Positions 35,711 to 46,506 of a stretch of 64,000 nucleotides of DNA are shown here, in pieces. Source of the stretch: Lachnospiraceae bacterium OF09-6 (GTDB taxonomy: Bacteria > Bacillota > Clostridia > Lachnospirales > Lachnospiraceae); assembly GCA_003435055.1 (NCBI GenBank), contig QUMM01000013.1, positions 1 to 64,000 of the forward strand, given 5' to 3'. Each line of letters opens with the position of its first letter. Positions within the stretch are counted from its first letter, which is position 1. The translations under genes and the position numbers were made by a program. The notes below the pieces were generated by a model. It was not told the origin of the DNA, did no database searches, and saw only the letters and a list, made by a program, of their open reading frames with translations.

Positions 35711-37675
35711 TCAATTCCAGGCGAGCCGGTCTGTCAATGTAAAATCCTGATTCATATCGAAGCAAAGTACCTCATCCTGATCTACAATATAGAACTCATC
35801 CCCTGCATAGACTCCTCTGCAGCTGGCATCACCATCCCAGTACTCCCAGTCACTCATCGTGTAAGTCAGAAGATTCTGAAATCCCTTCTCTTCGTCGTAA
35901 GAAAATACCAGATATTCTCCATCGCAGACAAATCCAATCAGATTCTTCTCTCCATCAGCCAGAATTGCCTTATAGTCATAATCGGATGGCAAATAGGATG
36001 CCCCTTTGATCACATACTTATCCAGTTCCTCTACCTGTGACGGTTCTGAGATGTCAAACATAGATAGTTTCACTCCTGTCTGACTTCCGGTTTCTTCCTC
36101 TGCCTCATAGCCAACTCCCAAAAGCAGATGATCTCCATACGGATGCAGGTACGAAGAAAATCCCGTGAGCTTCAGTTCACTTAAGATCTGGGGATTGTCC
36201 GGATCGGACAGATCTGCACAAAACAGCGGATCCGTCTGACGAAATGTGACAAAATATGCTATTGTTCCCATAAATCTTGCAGATCGAATCGTCTCGCCAT
36301 CCGCCAAATCGCGAATAGCTCCTGTCACCTGCATATCTTCATCCAGTATATATAGGCTGTTGCTTTCCCCGTTGCTGTCCTCTGTCAATAATACCCTCAG
36401 ATACCCCTGATATTCATCCAGCGAGAACGTATCATTCAGAAATCCTGGTAATTCACACATTGCACCAGCGGTAATCTCTCCATCCTCACAGGCAAACCGC
36501 AGAATCTCCGTACTGCTCTTTCCGTCATTCCAATTATTGTTGCAGATGAACAGATTGTCACTGCTCATATAAAAATCCGCTGCGCCGGATACAATAGCCT
36601 TGGAACTGATCACGTTTTCCGGATCCTGAATATTGATTCCAGATGCCACAAGATAGTCTGGCTGGCTGGTCTGATCTGGCAGATAGACATCGGATATTGC
36701 CAGCTTTTGTTCATTGACCAGAGGTATCACGCTGCTGTCTTCAAAAGAATCCCCTAAAGACGGGCTGTACTGTGTCAGCAGATACACATAATCTCCATTT
36801 TTCCGGCTCTGCCGGTAATCCCCCTCCTGCGTGATCCTTCCGGTCATCTCCGGATGCTCACGTTCTGTGATATCATAAACAGTCAGGGCTGTGTACTGAT
36901 AACGATTCACTGTATACATATCGCTCTCAGCTTCTTCCATACTGCTCTCATATCCGGTGGTGACCAGCATCAGCTTGTCCCCATCCAGATACAGATCTTC
37001 TATACTCTCATTCAGCTTCTCTGGCTGAATTTCAGCAATCTCCTTCATCTTCGTCCCCCGGATATCCACAATCCGTACACTGCCAGAAGACTTCAATATA
37101 TACAGATAGCTTCCATCTGTCTTCACTACATCTCCTTCATCTACACCTGCCTCCCGCACATTTGTCTGTGAATAATCAGCTTCTCCTGTCACTTTTTGAT
37201 TTGCTGCTGTATCAGCAGCTCCGGCATCCATCGTGGTGATCTCTGCTGATTCTTCCAGCAGCATTACATCTCCACCCCGTGCATAACTGCCCGTCTGCTT
37301 TTCAAGTTCCTGCAATGTCTTATACAGTTCTTCTTCACTGTCAGCCTGCTTAAATTCACCTGATGCATCGACTTCCTCCGGCTGTACACTGCTCTCTGTA
37401 TCCTGTTCTGCCACAGGCTTCTCCATATCAGCCTCGGAAGACAATGCTGGTTCCTTCCACTGCTTATACAACTCTGTCTGTGTCCCGCCTGCTGCCACAA
37501 TAGCCAGCACCGCCGCTGCTTCCATCCATCTAATCATGATCTTCCTCCTTTGTATCTTCTTCTGTTGTGCTTCCCTCTTCAGCTTCTCCTCTACACTCTG
37601 CGGAGTCAGCTGCTCCGGTATCTCTATTCCTTCCGCAGAATGTCTGATCTTATCCAGTAATTCCTTCTGATCCAT
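35711..37675 (-). CDS. Membrane beta-propeller protein, probable anti-sigma factor
   Basis: A 654-residue single-pass protein. An N-terminal cytoplasmic segment (about 1-48, LLDKIRHSAEGIEIPEQLTP) and one hydrophobic helix (about 50-66) lead to an outside acidic linker. A Beta_propel domain (PF09826 type) then begins TNVREAGVDEGDVVKTDGSY, with many four-stranded blade motifs to the end. It follows an ECF sigma gene by 12 bases, the usual place of an anti-sigma factor. I infer that the inside segment holds the sigma factor and the propeller senses something outside. Confidence 0.85.
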   Translation of the reverse strand: MDQKELLDKIRHSAEGIEIPEQLTPQSVEEKLKREAQQKKIQRRKIMIRWMEAAAVLAIVAAGGTQTELYKQWKEPALSSEADMEKPVAEQDTESSVQPEEVDASGEFKQADSEEELYKTLQELEKQTGSYARGGDVMLLEESAEITTMDAGAADTAANQKVTGEADYSQTNVREAGVDEGDVVKTDGSYLYILKSSGSVRIVDIRGTKMKEIAEIQPEKLNESIEDLYLDGDKLMLVTTGYESSMEEAESDMYTVNRYQYTALTVYDITEREHPEMTGRITQEGDYRQSRKNGDYVYLLTQYSPSLGDSFEDSSVIPLVNEQKLAISDVYLPDQTSQPDYLVASGINIQDPENVISSKAIVSGAADFYMSSDNLFICNNNWNDGKSSTEILRFACEDGEITAGAMCELPGFLNDTFSLDEYQGYLRVLLTEDSNGESNSLYILDEDMQVTGAIRDLADGETIRSARFMGTIAYFVTFRQTDPLFCADLSDPDNPQILSELKLTGFSSYLHPYGDHLLLGVGYEAEEETGSQTGVKLSMFDISEPSQVEELDKYVIKGASYLPSDYDYKAILADGEKNLIGFVCDGEYLVFSYDEEKGFQNLLTYTMSDWEYWDGDASCRGVYAGDEFYIVDQDEVLCFDMNQDFTLTDRLAWN

Positions 37676-37687
37676 TCTGGTCTCCTC

Positions 37688-38191
37688 CTACTTTTCCAAA
37701 TATTCTGCCATCTTCTCAAGTGCCCTCTTCTGTCTGGAACGCACGGTATTATCATTCAGATCTAAGATTCTGCCAATCTCTTTGCTGGTGTACCCGCCGA
37801 ACAGATTCAGCGACAGAATCAGTCTCTCTTCATCCCCAAGTCTGGCAAATGCTGCGCGCACATCTGCCGACTCTTCGACATCTCTTCCTGCCGCTTTCAG
37901 ATCTTCCGGTATCTCTTCTGTCTTATTCAAATAATCCTTTAACCGCATTCTGCATTTGTTGGATAGTATACGAAATATCCAGGATTTAAATGACTCTGCC
38001 TTCTTCAGGCCACTCATCTGTGCCCAGGCATCTGCCACTGTATCACCGACCATATCTTCTGCATCATGACAGTTCTTTAATGTATAAAGAGCAAACCGAT
38101 ACAGATCCTGATAATATTCCTGATACAGAGCAGCAAATGCAGATGCATCTCCTCTTCGTGCCTTCCGCACAAGTGCCGTCTCTTTTTCCAT
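37688..38191 (-). CDS. ECF-type RNA polymerase sigma factor
   Basis: A 167-residue sigma factor. Region 2 is FAALYQEYYQDLYRFALYTL and NCHDAEDMVGDTVADAWAQM (about 17-60), with SFKSWIFRILSNKCRMRLKD. Region 4 is LGDEERLILSLNLFGGYTSK, EIGRILDLNDNTVRSRQKRA (about 110-162). Paired with the membrane beta-propeller protein. An AAC-type -35 could lie in the AT-rich 38200-38250 region, but I cannot define it. Confidence 0.92.
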   Translation of the reverse strand: MEKETALVRKARRGDASAFAALYQEYYQDLYRFALYTLKNCHDAEDMVGDTVADAWAQMSGLKKAESFKSWIFRILSNKCRMRLKDYLNKTEEIPEDLKAAGRDVEESADVRAAFARLGDEERLILSLNLFGGYTSKEIGRILDLNDNTVRSRQKRALEKMAEYLEK

Positions 38192-38257
38192 CTTCTTTCT
38201 CCTTTTCTTCTGTTCACTTATATAGTGTAAAAAAAGTATAGTTTTGTTGCATTGTTT

Positions 38258-39123
38258 TTATAAAAAATGATACCAGTACCCAAATTCTTTTTCTTCTGCC
38301 GCTTTGTATTCCGGAAATCCGTACATGGCCGCCAGATTCCGATCCTGCGTTCCCCGGTTCAGACCCGGCACTGCCAGTATGTATTGCCCATTCTCATGAC
38401 GCCCCAGCATCAAATGATGATATTTCATATATTTTTGCTGTACAAATGGACTGGACGCATACACACTCTCTTTTTCTCCCAGAAACGTAATATCCTTCGG
38501 AGCGATCTGAATGCATTCCGCAATCTCACTGTCTGTAAATGGTATCATATGCGGATAATGAAACTGAAACTGTTCCCAGCGACCGCTCAGACTGTATTTT
38601 TCTGGCTGGTCGCCTTGCCGGTTCTGTGCTTCAAGTTCCTGCTGCTCTTCTGCCTCTTTCTTGCTGTCAGCTTCAGGCTCTGCTTCAGATTCTGTTTCAT
38701 CCTTTTTCTTCTCTGTAAAATGTTCTGTTGTCAGCTTTCTGCTGTCCACCGGCCGTTCATCCCATACGGTAAGGAACAGGCCTCCTGACTGTTTTTCTTC
38801 AGTTTCTGCCTGTATCCACACTCCGCTGATCTGTGTAAAAGAATATCCCTGCTCCTGAAAAACATTTTCTGATGTCGTCACGGTGCACTCACAACTTCCA
38901 CCACGCATTACCGCTCTGCCCATCAGAATTCCATACAGCCATTCTCTCTCATGAAAAATCCATAAATCCGACATTCCATCGGCTCTTTTCTTCCGCCCCT
39001 GATCTTTAGCTGCATCCGACAGATTCCATTTCGCATATTTACTTTCACAAATCCGGCATTCTTTGTCTTTTTTCCATCCTCATATTCATACATATATGCT
39101 ATAAAATGGCGATATTCTGACAT
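38258..39123 (-). CDS. DUF6128-like protein (one frameshift)
   Basis: About 288 residues once a C is added near 38938 (AATGGCTG to AATGGCCTG), joining YRHFIAYMYEYEDGKKTKNA and MRNGICRMQLKIRGG with LYGILMGRAVMRGGSCECTV. The middle (about 130-190) is a Glu/Lys-rich linker. The C-terminus has VPGLNRGTQDRNLAAMYGFP and a Trp/Tyr-rich end. I recall this layout from Lachnospiraceae proteins labelled DUF6128, function unknown. No signal peptide. Confidence 0.72.
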
Positions 39124-39184
39124 ACTCCACCAACCTTTTTTGTTTGTGTAAGTATATGCCAGAATACCGCCATTATGCTTATCT

Positions 39185-41091
39185 CTATCTTACCTGTATC
39201 TTCAGTTTTGCTGTTTTTCCGCTGGCACTTCGAACTGTAATCGTTGCTTTTCCTTTCTTTTTTGCCTTTACTTTCCCGCTGGCACTGACTGTTGCCACTT
39301 TTTTATTCGAAGTCTTATAAGTTACCTTATCATTTGCTGTCAGAGGCGTACGTGTATATTTTATAGAAAAGCACTTTCCTTTTTTCAGTTCCACACAGGT
39401 CTTTTTCAGCTTAATCTTTTTTGTAGCTACTTTCCCTTTCTGCACCTTTATCTTACAGGAGGCTTTCGCACCCTTCCGACTGGTTACAGTAATGACTGCC
39501 GTACCTTTTTTCAGTGCGGTCAGTTTTCCAGTACGACGATCTACCTTTACTACTTTGCTGTTGGAAGACTTCCACACTTTGACGCTGTCCCCGGCCTGCA
39601 GCGAAGTTACCTTCAATGCTTTTGTACTCTTCTTCGCCTGCATCGGAAGGCTGGTGACATTCAGGCTAATCTTATAAGACGCCGCAGCGTTCTGTTTTCC
39701 CTTCACTGTCACCTGGCAGGAAGCCAGTACTCTGGATCCATAGGACAGTGTGATCTGTGCTGTTCCTGCTCCCTTTGCAGTAATATAAGCCTGATCGGCT
39801 CCTCCTACTTCAATCACACTGGCTACCGCTGTATTAGAGCTGTGCCATTTCAGTTCGTCCGTTGGCACAGAGGCTGGTTGAATCGTTGCTGTCAATTTCT
39901 CACTTTTTCCAATATTCATCGTCAGGCTGCCTGGTGTGAAATATGCACTAAACGGTATAGAACTATAACTGCCATCTTTTCGATAGGCTGTAGCAGATAG
40001 CTGTGGTACGGAAAATGGAGTATAACTGCTGCTTGTGAATCTGCCCACAGCCAGATGATTCTGGCCAACCGTCTCTGAATACAGTCCTGGGGTCTGATAT
40101 CCTGCCAGGAAATGGGTCATCCGCGGTGTGGAAGTTCCCAGGTCATCCCATGTACAATCCACCAGATACCATTTTCCATCCTCCATCTGCACATAATTCC
40201 AGATGTGGTCCATCTGCACCTCTCCATCAATCATATCAGACCCGCCTGGCACCAGAATACATGCGATTCCTTTTTTCTGACACAATAGCTTGAACAATCT
40301 TGCATAACAGTCACAAACGCCCTTGTGACTGTACTTTTCCAGCAAACCACCGGTAATGGTATGATAGGCCATTCGATCATCCGTTGGATAAACCACCAGC
40401 CGAATCACTTCTTCATAGGCTCTCTTTACCACTTCATATCGGTTAGTTCCTGTTATCTTCTGCTCCAGTCTGCTCAGTTCCTCATCTGTCAGATTCAGTT
40501 CAGAACGAATATCACTGTAATAATCGGTAAACCACATTCGGATCTTACTGATTTGGTTGCTGGCTCCCTCCGGCACCCATCGATAACCATAAATCCAGTA
40601 ATTCTCATTGTAATCAAACAGGAACGCATCGATCGCTTTTCCCACTTCACTGCACAGATTCTGATAAGCACTGGATCCCGTGCTGTTCACCAGGGGCAAT
40701 ACTACCTGTCTGGCCAGCGTAATCTCGATGGCGCTGCTTTGTGAAACAGCTCCTTTAATCCGATTCTGCTGTTGCGCCGCGACCAGCTCCGTATAAACCG
40801 TCTGTTCATTTGCCGTTTCCAGCTGTGCACCATAATAGGCCGCCACTCCGTTCCGGTACAGTTTCAATGCATTTTCCGGAGAATCATCCTGCCTGTTATT
40901 CTCTTCGGTCTTCGCCTTCGGCTGAAGACTGCCATTGCAAAAATGCTATCCTGCCCCTCTATTGGCCAGTCATACGCCTGTGCATCTCCCATACTGGATA
41001 ACATTACCAGTAAAAGTCCCATCAAAACACATACGTGGAGTATCTGCCATTTGAATTTTTTCTGTCTGTGATATGATTTGATTTTTTTCAC
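39185..41091 (-). CDS. Secreted transglutaminase-like protein with Ig-like repeats (one frameshift)
   Basis: About 635 residues. The true start is MKKIKSYHRQKKFKWQ (41091), giving a signal peptide ending SSMGDAQA; one base is missing near 40927, after which LQPKAKTEENNRQDDSPENA leads into the long segment. The transglutaminase core has Cys in HKGVCDCYARLF, His in MDHIWNYVQ and Asp in LVDCTWDD. The last 300 residues are Big_2-type Ig-like repeats ending KGKATITVRSASGKTAKLKI. No sorting signal; the Lys-rich Ig repeats may hold it to the wall. Confidence 0.87.
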
Positions 41092-41171
41092 TGTTTTCCC
41101 CTTTTCCTAAGCAGTCCATTTCATAAGTCTCTATCTGGCTTCAGTCTATCACAGGCATTTCAAATTTTCCA

Positions 41172-41215
41172 CAAAAAAACATTCTGCCGGGAGCTAAACT
41201 TTCCGGCAGAATGTT
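41172..41215 (-). terminator. Intrinsic terminator of glgB
   Basis: A perfect 12-base stem, acattctgccgg (41179-41190) with ccggcagaatgt (41203-41214), followed by TTTTTTT on the minus strand. The plus-strand side also has a T-run, so it works both ways. Confidence 0.9.
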
Positions 41216-41235
41216 CTGTTTTTTTATGCTGTTTT

Positions 41236-43260
41236 TTATGCATTTTTCTTAGCAGCTGTCTTTTTTGCTGCTGATGTCTTTCTGGCTGTCGTCTCTTTTT
41301 TTACAGTATTTTTACGTGCTGTAGTCTTTTTTACGGTCTTGTCCTTTTTTTCATACTGGAATACGGCCACCCCATATGCCGGAAGGCTGTATCCGATGGA
41401 ATATGGTTTATTGTCGCAGACTCCCTTTTTAGAGCGATAGCTGGATGCTCTCTTTTCTCCGCTTCCGCCAAAGCGAGCCTCATCACTGTTCAATACCAGC
41501 TTATAGCTTCCAGACTGTGGTACCCCTACACGATACTCCGGTCGTTCTACCGGTGTAAAGTTCACTACAAAGAGCAGATTGTTCTTGCCATCCTTAGAAT
41601 GACGGATAAAGCTGAAGATACTGCGGTCGCTGTCATCTGCATTGACCCACTCAAAGCCTTCCCAGTTGTCATCAGTCTCATACAGAGCCGGGCTTCCCTG
41701 ATACAGATGAAGCAGCTCCTTCACATACTCTTTCATCTGAACATGCTTTTCTTCCGCCAGCAGATACCAGTCCAGTTCTCTCGCTTCGCTCCATTCACGG
41801 AACTGGGCAAAATCCTGTCCCATAAACAACAGCTTCTTACCAGGATGTCCCATCATAAAGCTGTATCCTGCCTTCAGATTTGCAAATTTATCATCATATT
41901 CTCCCGGCATCTTATTGATCATGGAGCCCTTCATATGTACTACTTCATCGTGAGACAGCACCAGCACATATTTTTCTGAAAATGCGTAAGTCATAGAGAA
42001 TGTCATCTTGTTATGGTTGTAGCTTCTGAAATATGGATCCAGCTTCATGTAATCAAGAAAGTCGTGCATCCATCCCATGTTCCATTTCATGGTAAATCCC
42101 AGTCCGCCGTCTTCCGGTCTTCCGGTCACCTGTGGCCATGCTGTAGATTCCTCTGCAATAATCATGGTTCCGTGATTTCGTCCAGTCACTACTGTATTCA
42201 GATGTTTGAAGAATTCGATCGCTTCCAGATTCTTATTCTCTCCATAGATATTCGGCACCCAGTTGCCTGCACTGCGGCCATAATCCAGGTACAGCATAGA
42301 TGCCACTGCATCCACACGCAATCCGTCAATATGGAACTGTTCTACCCAGTACAGAGCATTGGCAATCAGGAAATTCTTTACTTCGTTCTTAGCATAATCA
42401 AATACCTTGGTTCCCCAATCCGGATGCTCGCCCTTTCTTGGATCTGCATATTCATACAGTGCCTGTCCGTCAAAATCTGCCAGACCTGCGGCATCCTTCG
42501 GAAAATGCGCCGGTACCCAGTCCAGAATCACGCCTATTCCATTCTTATGGAAGTAGTTCACCATATACTGGAAATCTTCCGGTGTACCATATCTGGCTGT
42601 CGGTGCATAGTAGCCAATCACCTGATAGCCCCAGGAACCATCAAATGGATGCTCGGCAATCCCCATCAGTTCCACATGTGTATACCCCATATCCTTTACA
42701 TACTCTGTCAGTTCATGGGCGAATTCACGATAATTGTAAAATCCATCCGGATCCTCTTCTGTCACCGGATGCTTTCTCCAGGAACCCGGATGTACTTCGT
42801 AAATTGCCATCGGGATTTCATCCACATTCTGTTTCCCTCTGGCCTTCAGCCATCTGGCATCTGCCCACTTCAGACGAGAGATATCCGTCACCCTGGAAGC
42901 AGTTCCCGGACGGAACTCTGCCTGATTGCCATATGGATCTGCCTTATACAGCTTTCTTCCATCACTGGTAGTAATCAGGAACTTATATAGTTCTCCCACA
43001 CCGATTCCTTCTACAAAGATCTCATAGATACCGATCTCACCGACACGGGTCATCTCATAAGCTTCCCGTTCTTCCCATTCATTAAAATCACCTACTACGT
43101 GTACCTTGGCAGCATGCGGTGCCCACACGGCAAAATAAACACCTTTTTTGCCCTCATTGGTCGCCAGGTGCGCTCCCAGCTTCTTATATATATCATAATG
43201 TGTGCCCTGCCCAAAGAGATACTGATCCAGTTCTCCAATCCGCACTTCTTTTAATTCCAT
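41236..43260 (-). CDS. glgB: 1,4-alpha-glucan branching enzyme with basic tail
   Basis: A 674-residue GH13 enzyme that makes alpha-1,6 branches in glycogen. CBM48 domain (YFAVWAPHAAKVHVVGDFNE), then GH13 motifs VILDWVPAHFP, the nucleophile in GLRVDAVASMLYLDYGR, acid in IIAEESTAWP and VLSHDEVVHMKGSM. The all-beta C-terminus ends AYGVAVFQYE. An extra tail of about 35 residues rich in Lys, Thr and Ala (TARKNTVKKETTARKTSAAK) follows, like a histone H1 tail. No other glycogen genes adjoin. Confidence 0.95.
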   Translation of the reverse strand: MELKEVRIGELDQYLFGQGTHYDIYKKLGAHLATNEGKKGVYFAVWAPHAAKVHVVGDFNEWEEREAYEMTRVGEIGIYEIFVEGIGVGELYKFLITTSDGRKLYKADPYGNQAEFRPGTASRVTDISRLKWADARWLKARGKQNVDEIPMAIYEVHPGSWRKHPVTEEDPDGFYNYREFAHELTEYVKDMGYTHVELMGIAEHPFDGSWGYQVIGYYAPTARYGTPEDFQYMVNYFHKNGIGVILDWVPAHFPKDAAGLADFDGQALYEYADPRKGEHPDWGTKVFDYAKNEVKNFLIANALYWVEQFHIDGLRVDAVASMLYLDYGRSAGNWVPNIYGENKNLEAIEFFKHLNTVVTGRNHGTMIIAEESTAWPQVTGRPEDGGLGFTMKWNMGWMHDFLDYMKLDPYFRSYNHNKMTFSMTYAFSEKYVLVLSHDEVVHMKGSMINKMPGEYDDKFANLKAGYSFMMGHPGKKLLFMGQDFAQFREWSEARELDWYLLAEEKHVQMKEYVKELLHLYQGSPALYETDDNWEGFEWVNADDSDRSIFSFIRHSKDGKNNLLFVVNFTPVERPEYRVGVPQSGSYKLVLNSDEARFGGSGEKRASSYRSKKGVCDNKPYSIGYSLPAYGVAVFQYEKKDKTVKKTTARKNTVKKETTARKTSAAKKTAAKKNA

Positions 43261-43320
43261 GATTCTGTCCCCCTTTTTCTAATATCTTTTAACCTATATT
43301 CCGGTACTTCTTCCTCGCCG

Positions 43321-43902
43321 TTATGTCCAGATTCCATGCATAAACTGATGTATCAGACTGCCCTTCTGCTCTTCTGATACCGTAATGTTATCCTCGCCGT
43401 CATCCTGATATCCCAGAAACAATATGTAATGATTCAGCAATCCCAGGAAACCAATTGCGAACTGCTTCTGTCTGCCATTCATATTTCCCAGCTGTCCGGA
43501 TGCCTGTTCGAAAAGCTGCACCGTCAGATTATACAGCTGCGTAATATATGGCCGCACAGCGGTATATACCTCATTCTCCCTGGCTGAATAGCTGAATGCC
43601 ATAAACAGCATATACGCCTTGCGGTTCTCATTGGCAAAATCAATCAGTGTCCCGGCAAATGCAGTTAAGGATTCCTCTATGCCATTCTGAAACTGTGCAT
43701 TTTCTGACAATCTTCCGAAAAATCCGGAAAATTCCCGCTCCAGAAGTACCTCTAACAGTCCGTACTTGCTTCCAAAATAATGATATAACGTTGGCTTGGT
43801 AATCCCGGCAGCCTGACAGATCTCCTGTATGCCGACTGCATCATAGCCTCTCTGATAAAAAAGTTCTAATGCACATGTCAGTATGTTTTCTCGATTATCC
43901 AT
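43321..43902 (-). CDS. TetR-family transcriptional regulator
   Basis: About 193 residues from MDNRENILTCALELFYQRGY. The HTH reads AVGIQEICQAAGITKPTLYH then YFGSKYGLLEVLLERE. The frame is open to 43962, but the promoter at 43975-44003 would start the mRNA near 43968, leaving no room for a ribosome site there, so 43902 is preferred. It carries a matching palindrome in its own promoter. The regulated partner is not obvious; glgB lies downstream. Confidence 0.9.
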   Translation of the reverse strand: MDNRENILTCALELFYQRGYDAVGIQEICQAAGITKPTLYHYFGSKYGLLEVLLEREFSGFFGRLSENAQFQNGIEESLTAFAGTLIDFANENRKAYMLFMAFSYSARENEVYTAVRPYITQLYNLTVQLFEQASGQLGNMNGRQKQFAIGFLGLLNHYILFLGYQDDGEDNITVSEEQKGSLIHQFMHGIWT

Positions 43903-43974
43903 TTTCCTGCTCTCCATCACCAGGCCAGTCTGCTCCTTCTCCCTTGCTGTCAACTTTTTCATTGTCTAAATTCA

Positions 43975-44003
43975 AGTATACCGAACGGTATATTCTATGT
44001 CAA
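43975..44003 (-). promoter_or_regulatory. Consensus promoter with TetR palindrome
   Basis: Minus-strand perfect TTGACA (43998-44003), 17-base spacer, TATACT (43975-43980). A perfect palindrome, TATACCG-aa-CGGTATA read on the plus strand (43977-43992), lies across the -10 and spacer, as expected for TetR autorepression. Confidence 0.82.
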
Positions 44004-44010
44004 GAAGAAT

Positions 44011-44061
44011 AAAAAATACCCTGTAAAATCAGCAACCTGCCATTTTTACAAGGTATTTTTT
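44011..44061 (-). terminator. Terminator of the TPR-AAA gene
   Basis: Arms aaaaaatacc.tgtaaaa and ttttaca.ggtatttttt enclose a 14-base loop; T-runs on both strands. It separates the TPR-AAA gene from tetR. Confidence 0.8.
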
Positions 44062-44070
44062 GTATAACTT

Positions 44071-46342
44071 TTACTTTATCTTTCCAAAGTATTTTCCTTT
44101 AATGATGATACGGTCTTCTGCATCATAACGTTTGCCGGATACTGTGGAGAAAAGCTTGCCAAGACTGAACTTATTTGCCTTTTTGATCGCCTTGTCCATG
44201 ATCTCTTTTACATCCAGAATCGCTACCGGCTGTTCCGAATTCTGCAGAACTCCGATACCGTCATACAGTGTCAGTACTGCAGAATCATCCATGACACAGT
44301 CATTCTGAAGTGCATAATATTTACCAAACTCTACCAGTTCATCATTCGTCAGGGTCGGTACATTCAATGTGATATCAAACTTCTGCGCAAACTGTGGATT
44401 GCGTCCCAGCAGATCCATCAGATATCTTCTCTCGTCTTCCAGGAATACAATCAGCCGTCTGTCTTAAAATCCATTGCCATAGACAGCTGTGCTGCCGCAT
44501 TATCACTGAGATCTCCTGCTTCCTCGATAATCAGGATACCACCTGCGATCTTATTTACTGTTGCAGCAATGTCCTTGCCATTCAGATCTTCTGCATAAAT
44601 CTTTGCAACCTTCTGACTCTGCAGACCTTTGCATCTTCCGAGAATCTTTGCCATGCCAAGGGCCAGTGTGTACGTCCATTTCCTGCGTCTCCGATCAGAA
44701 GTACATTTCCATGAGAGGATGTCTTATCTGTCAGGATGCTGCGCATCATCAGAGTCACTACTTCATTGACCTGCTCATTCATGCCACGAATACTGCTCCA
44801 GAATCCAAGAAGGCTCTTTTCCTTCTCATCCAGTCCGGTTCTCACATAACTCATAGGATCAATCTTCGGCTGCTGAGGTTCTGCTTCCTGCTGTGCTGTC
44901 TGAACAGGAGTCTCTTCTGCAGCTTCCGCTGCCTCTGCTGGCTTCTCAGGTTCTACTGCCTGAACTGCTTCCTGAACTGGCTGTACATTCTGAACTGTTT
45001 CCTGAACTGGTTGTACATCCTGCACCTCTTCCTGCACAGGCTGCTGCTTCTCTTTCTCTTCTTTATTCATAACCGGAACATCTTTCAACACTGGTTCTTT
45101 TACTGGTTCCGGTACAGGAATCTGTACTGCCGCTGCCTCTCTCTGCCTTGCTGCCAGTTCTGTCGCATAGGAACGCAGATCTCTGTCACCGATCTCTCTG
45201 TGAATGCTGTCAGACAGATTAATCGTTTCTGCACTGAGGATATCCTGTGGCTGTGTCTCCTCCACCTGTGCCTCCGGGGCTGCTTCGGATACAGGAGACT
45301 GCTTCGGTTCCTCAGCGGCACCCGTCAGAATATCATCAATTGACATCTGGCCTTCCATCTGCTGTTCTTCTTCTGGTTCTTCTTCCTGCGTTGCTGCTAC
45401 TGCTGCTTCCGGAATCGGTTCTGGTTCTGCTGCAGGCTTGCTTCCTCTCATACCAGAAAGGATCTGTCTCATACTGTTGGCCAGTTCATTCTGCATCTCA
45501 ACTGTATTAAAATCCTTTGGTCTGGCTGGTTCTGTCGTCTGTTCTTCCTGTGTAGTCTCTTCTTTATGTTCTGCAACGGCTGCTGCGATCTCTTTTTCTG
45601 TATTCATCATAATACTGTCTGCGATCACCTCTGTCTCAGACTTCGGCAGTTCCTTAGTGATCTCTTCATCCAGTGTAGGCACTGCTGCCTCAATAGCAGC
45701 TTCCTTGGTCTCCATATCTACAATACTGCTTGGATTATCATAAATTGTCTGCTGCTCCGGTGTCAGCGGTGCATACTTCTTCTTCAGTTCCAGCGCCTGT
45801 ACCACATACTCCCCATTGTGGAACCACAATGCCAGATCATCACATTCTGCAATACACTTATCAATCATACCTGCCTGTGCATACAGCCTGGCCAGTTCGT
45901 ACGCCCACTGTTCGGTATATTCCTGACTCTTCAGTTCTTCCAGTACCTGAATCTGTTCTTCTACAGAGGAACCTCTTCCTTTGTAAATCTCATACTTCAA
46001 AATGTATTTATTATTGTCATGAGGGGCAAGATTCACATATTCTGTATAGTATTCTACTGCGTCATCAAAATCCTGTGTCTGCACACATGCCTCTGTCAGG
46101 CGGTACAGAATCTGTCTGCTGCCTGGAGAACGTCTGTAAGCACGATATAAAATATTCTTGCTGTCTTCTGCCCGGCCAACGATCTCATAGATCTCACTCA
46201 CCAGACAAAGGGTACGTACACTTCTGACTCTCTTCCATTCAATGGTATCTGCAATGGCAACTGCCTCTTCATATTCTTCTTTATCCACCAGTTTTTTCAT
46301 CTCTTCCAGCTTTGCCTGGTATTCGTATTTATCCACTTTCAT
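44071..46342 (-). CDS. TPR - disordered linker - AAA ATPase protein (two frameshifts)
   Basis: About 757 residues once single bases are restored near 44668 (A) and 44453 (C). Start MKVDKYEYQAKLEEMKKLVD (46342) after AAGGGG. TPR-like helices span about 1-230. An acidic, Pro/Gln-rich linker (230-520) includes three copies of a PVQExVQxVQ repeat. The AAA core has Walker A GDAGNGRTTLALGMAK, Walker B GGILIIEEAGDLSDNAAAQL and a sensor-type LIVFLEDERRYLMDLLGRNP. Resembles CbxX/CfqX-type AAA modules. Soluble; role unknown, perhaps a scaffold-remodelling ATPase. Confidence 0.82.
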
Positions 46343-46433
46343 GCACCCCTTATATTTATTTTCTATCCTGATACCCACAGATCTCCATTGATCTGGATGA
46401 TATCTGGTATTATTATTTAACATAGTTGTAACA

Positions 46434-46462
46434 ATTCTATCACAGACATATAGCCTTGTCAA
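46434..46462 (-). promoter_or_regulatory. Promoter of the TPR-AAA gene
   Basis: Minus-strand perfect TTGACA (46457-46462), 17-base spacer, TAGAAT (46434-46439). Confidence 0.75.
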
Positions 46463-46506
46463 AGGGAAACCCACCTGTTTTCACACTTTACTACTATTCC
46501 ATTATT

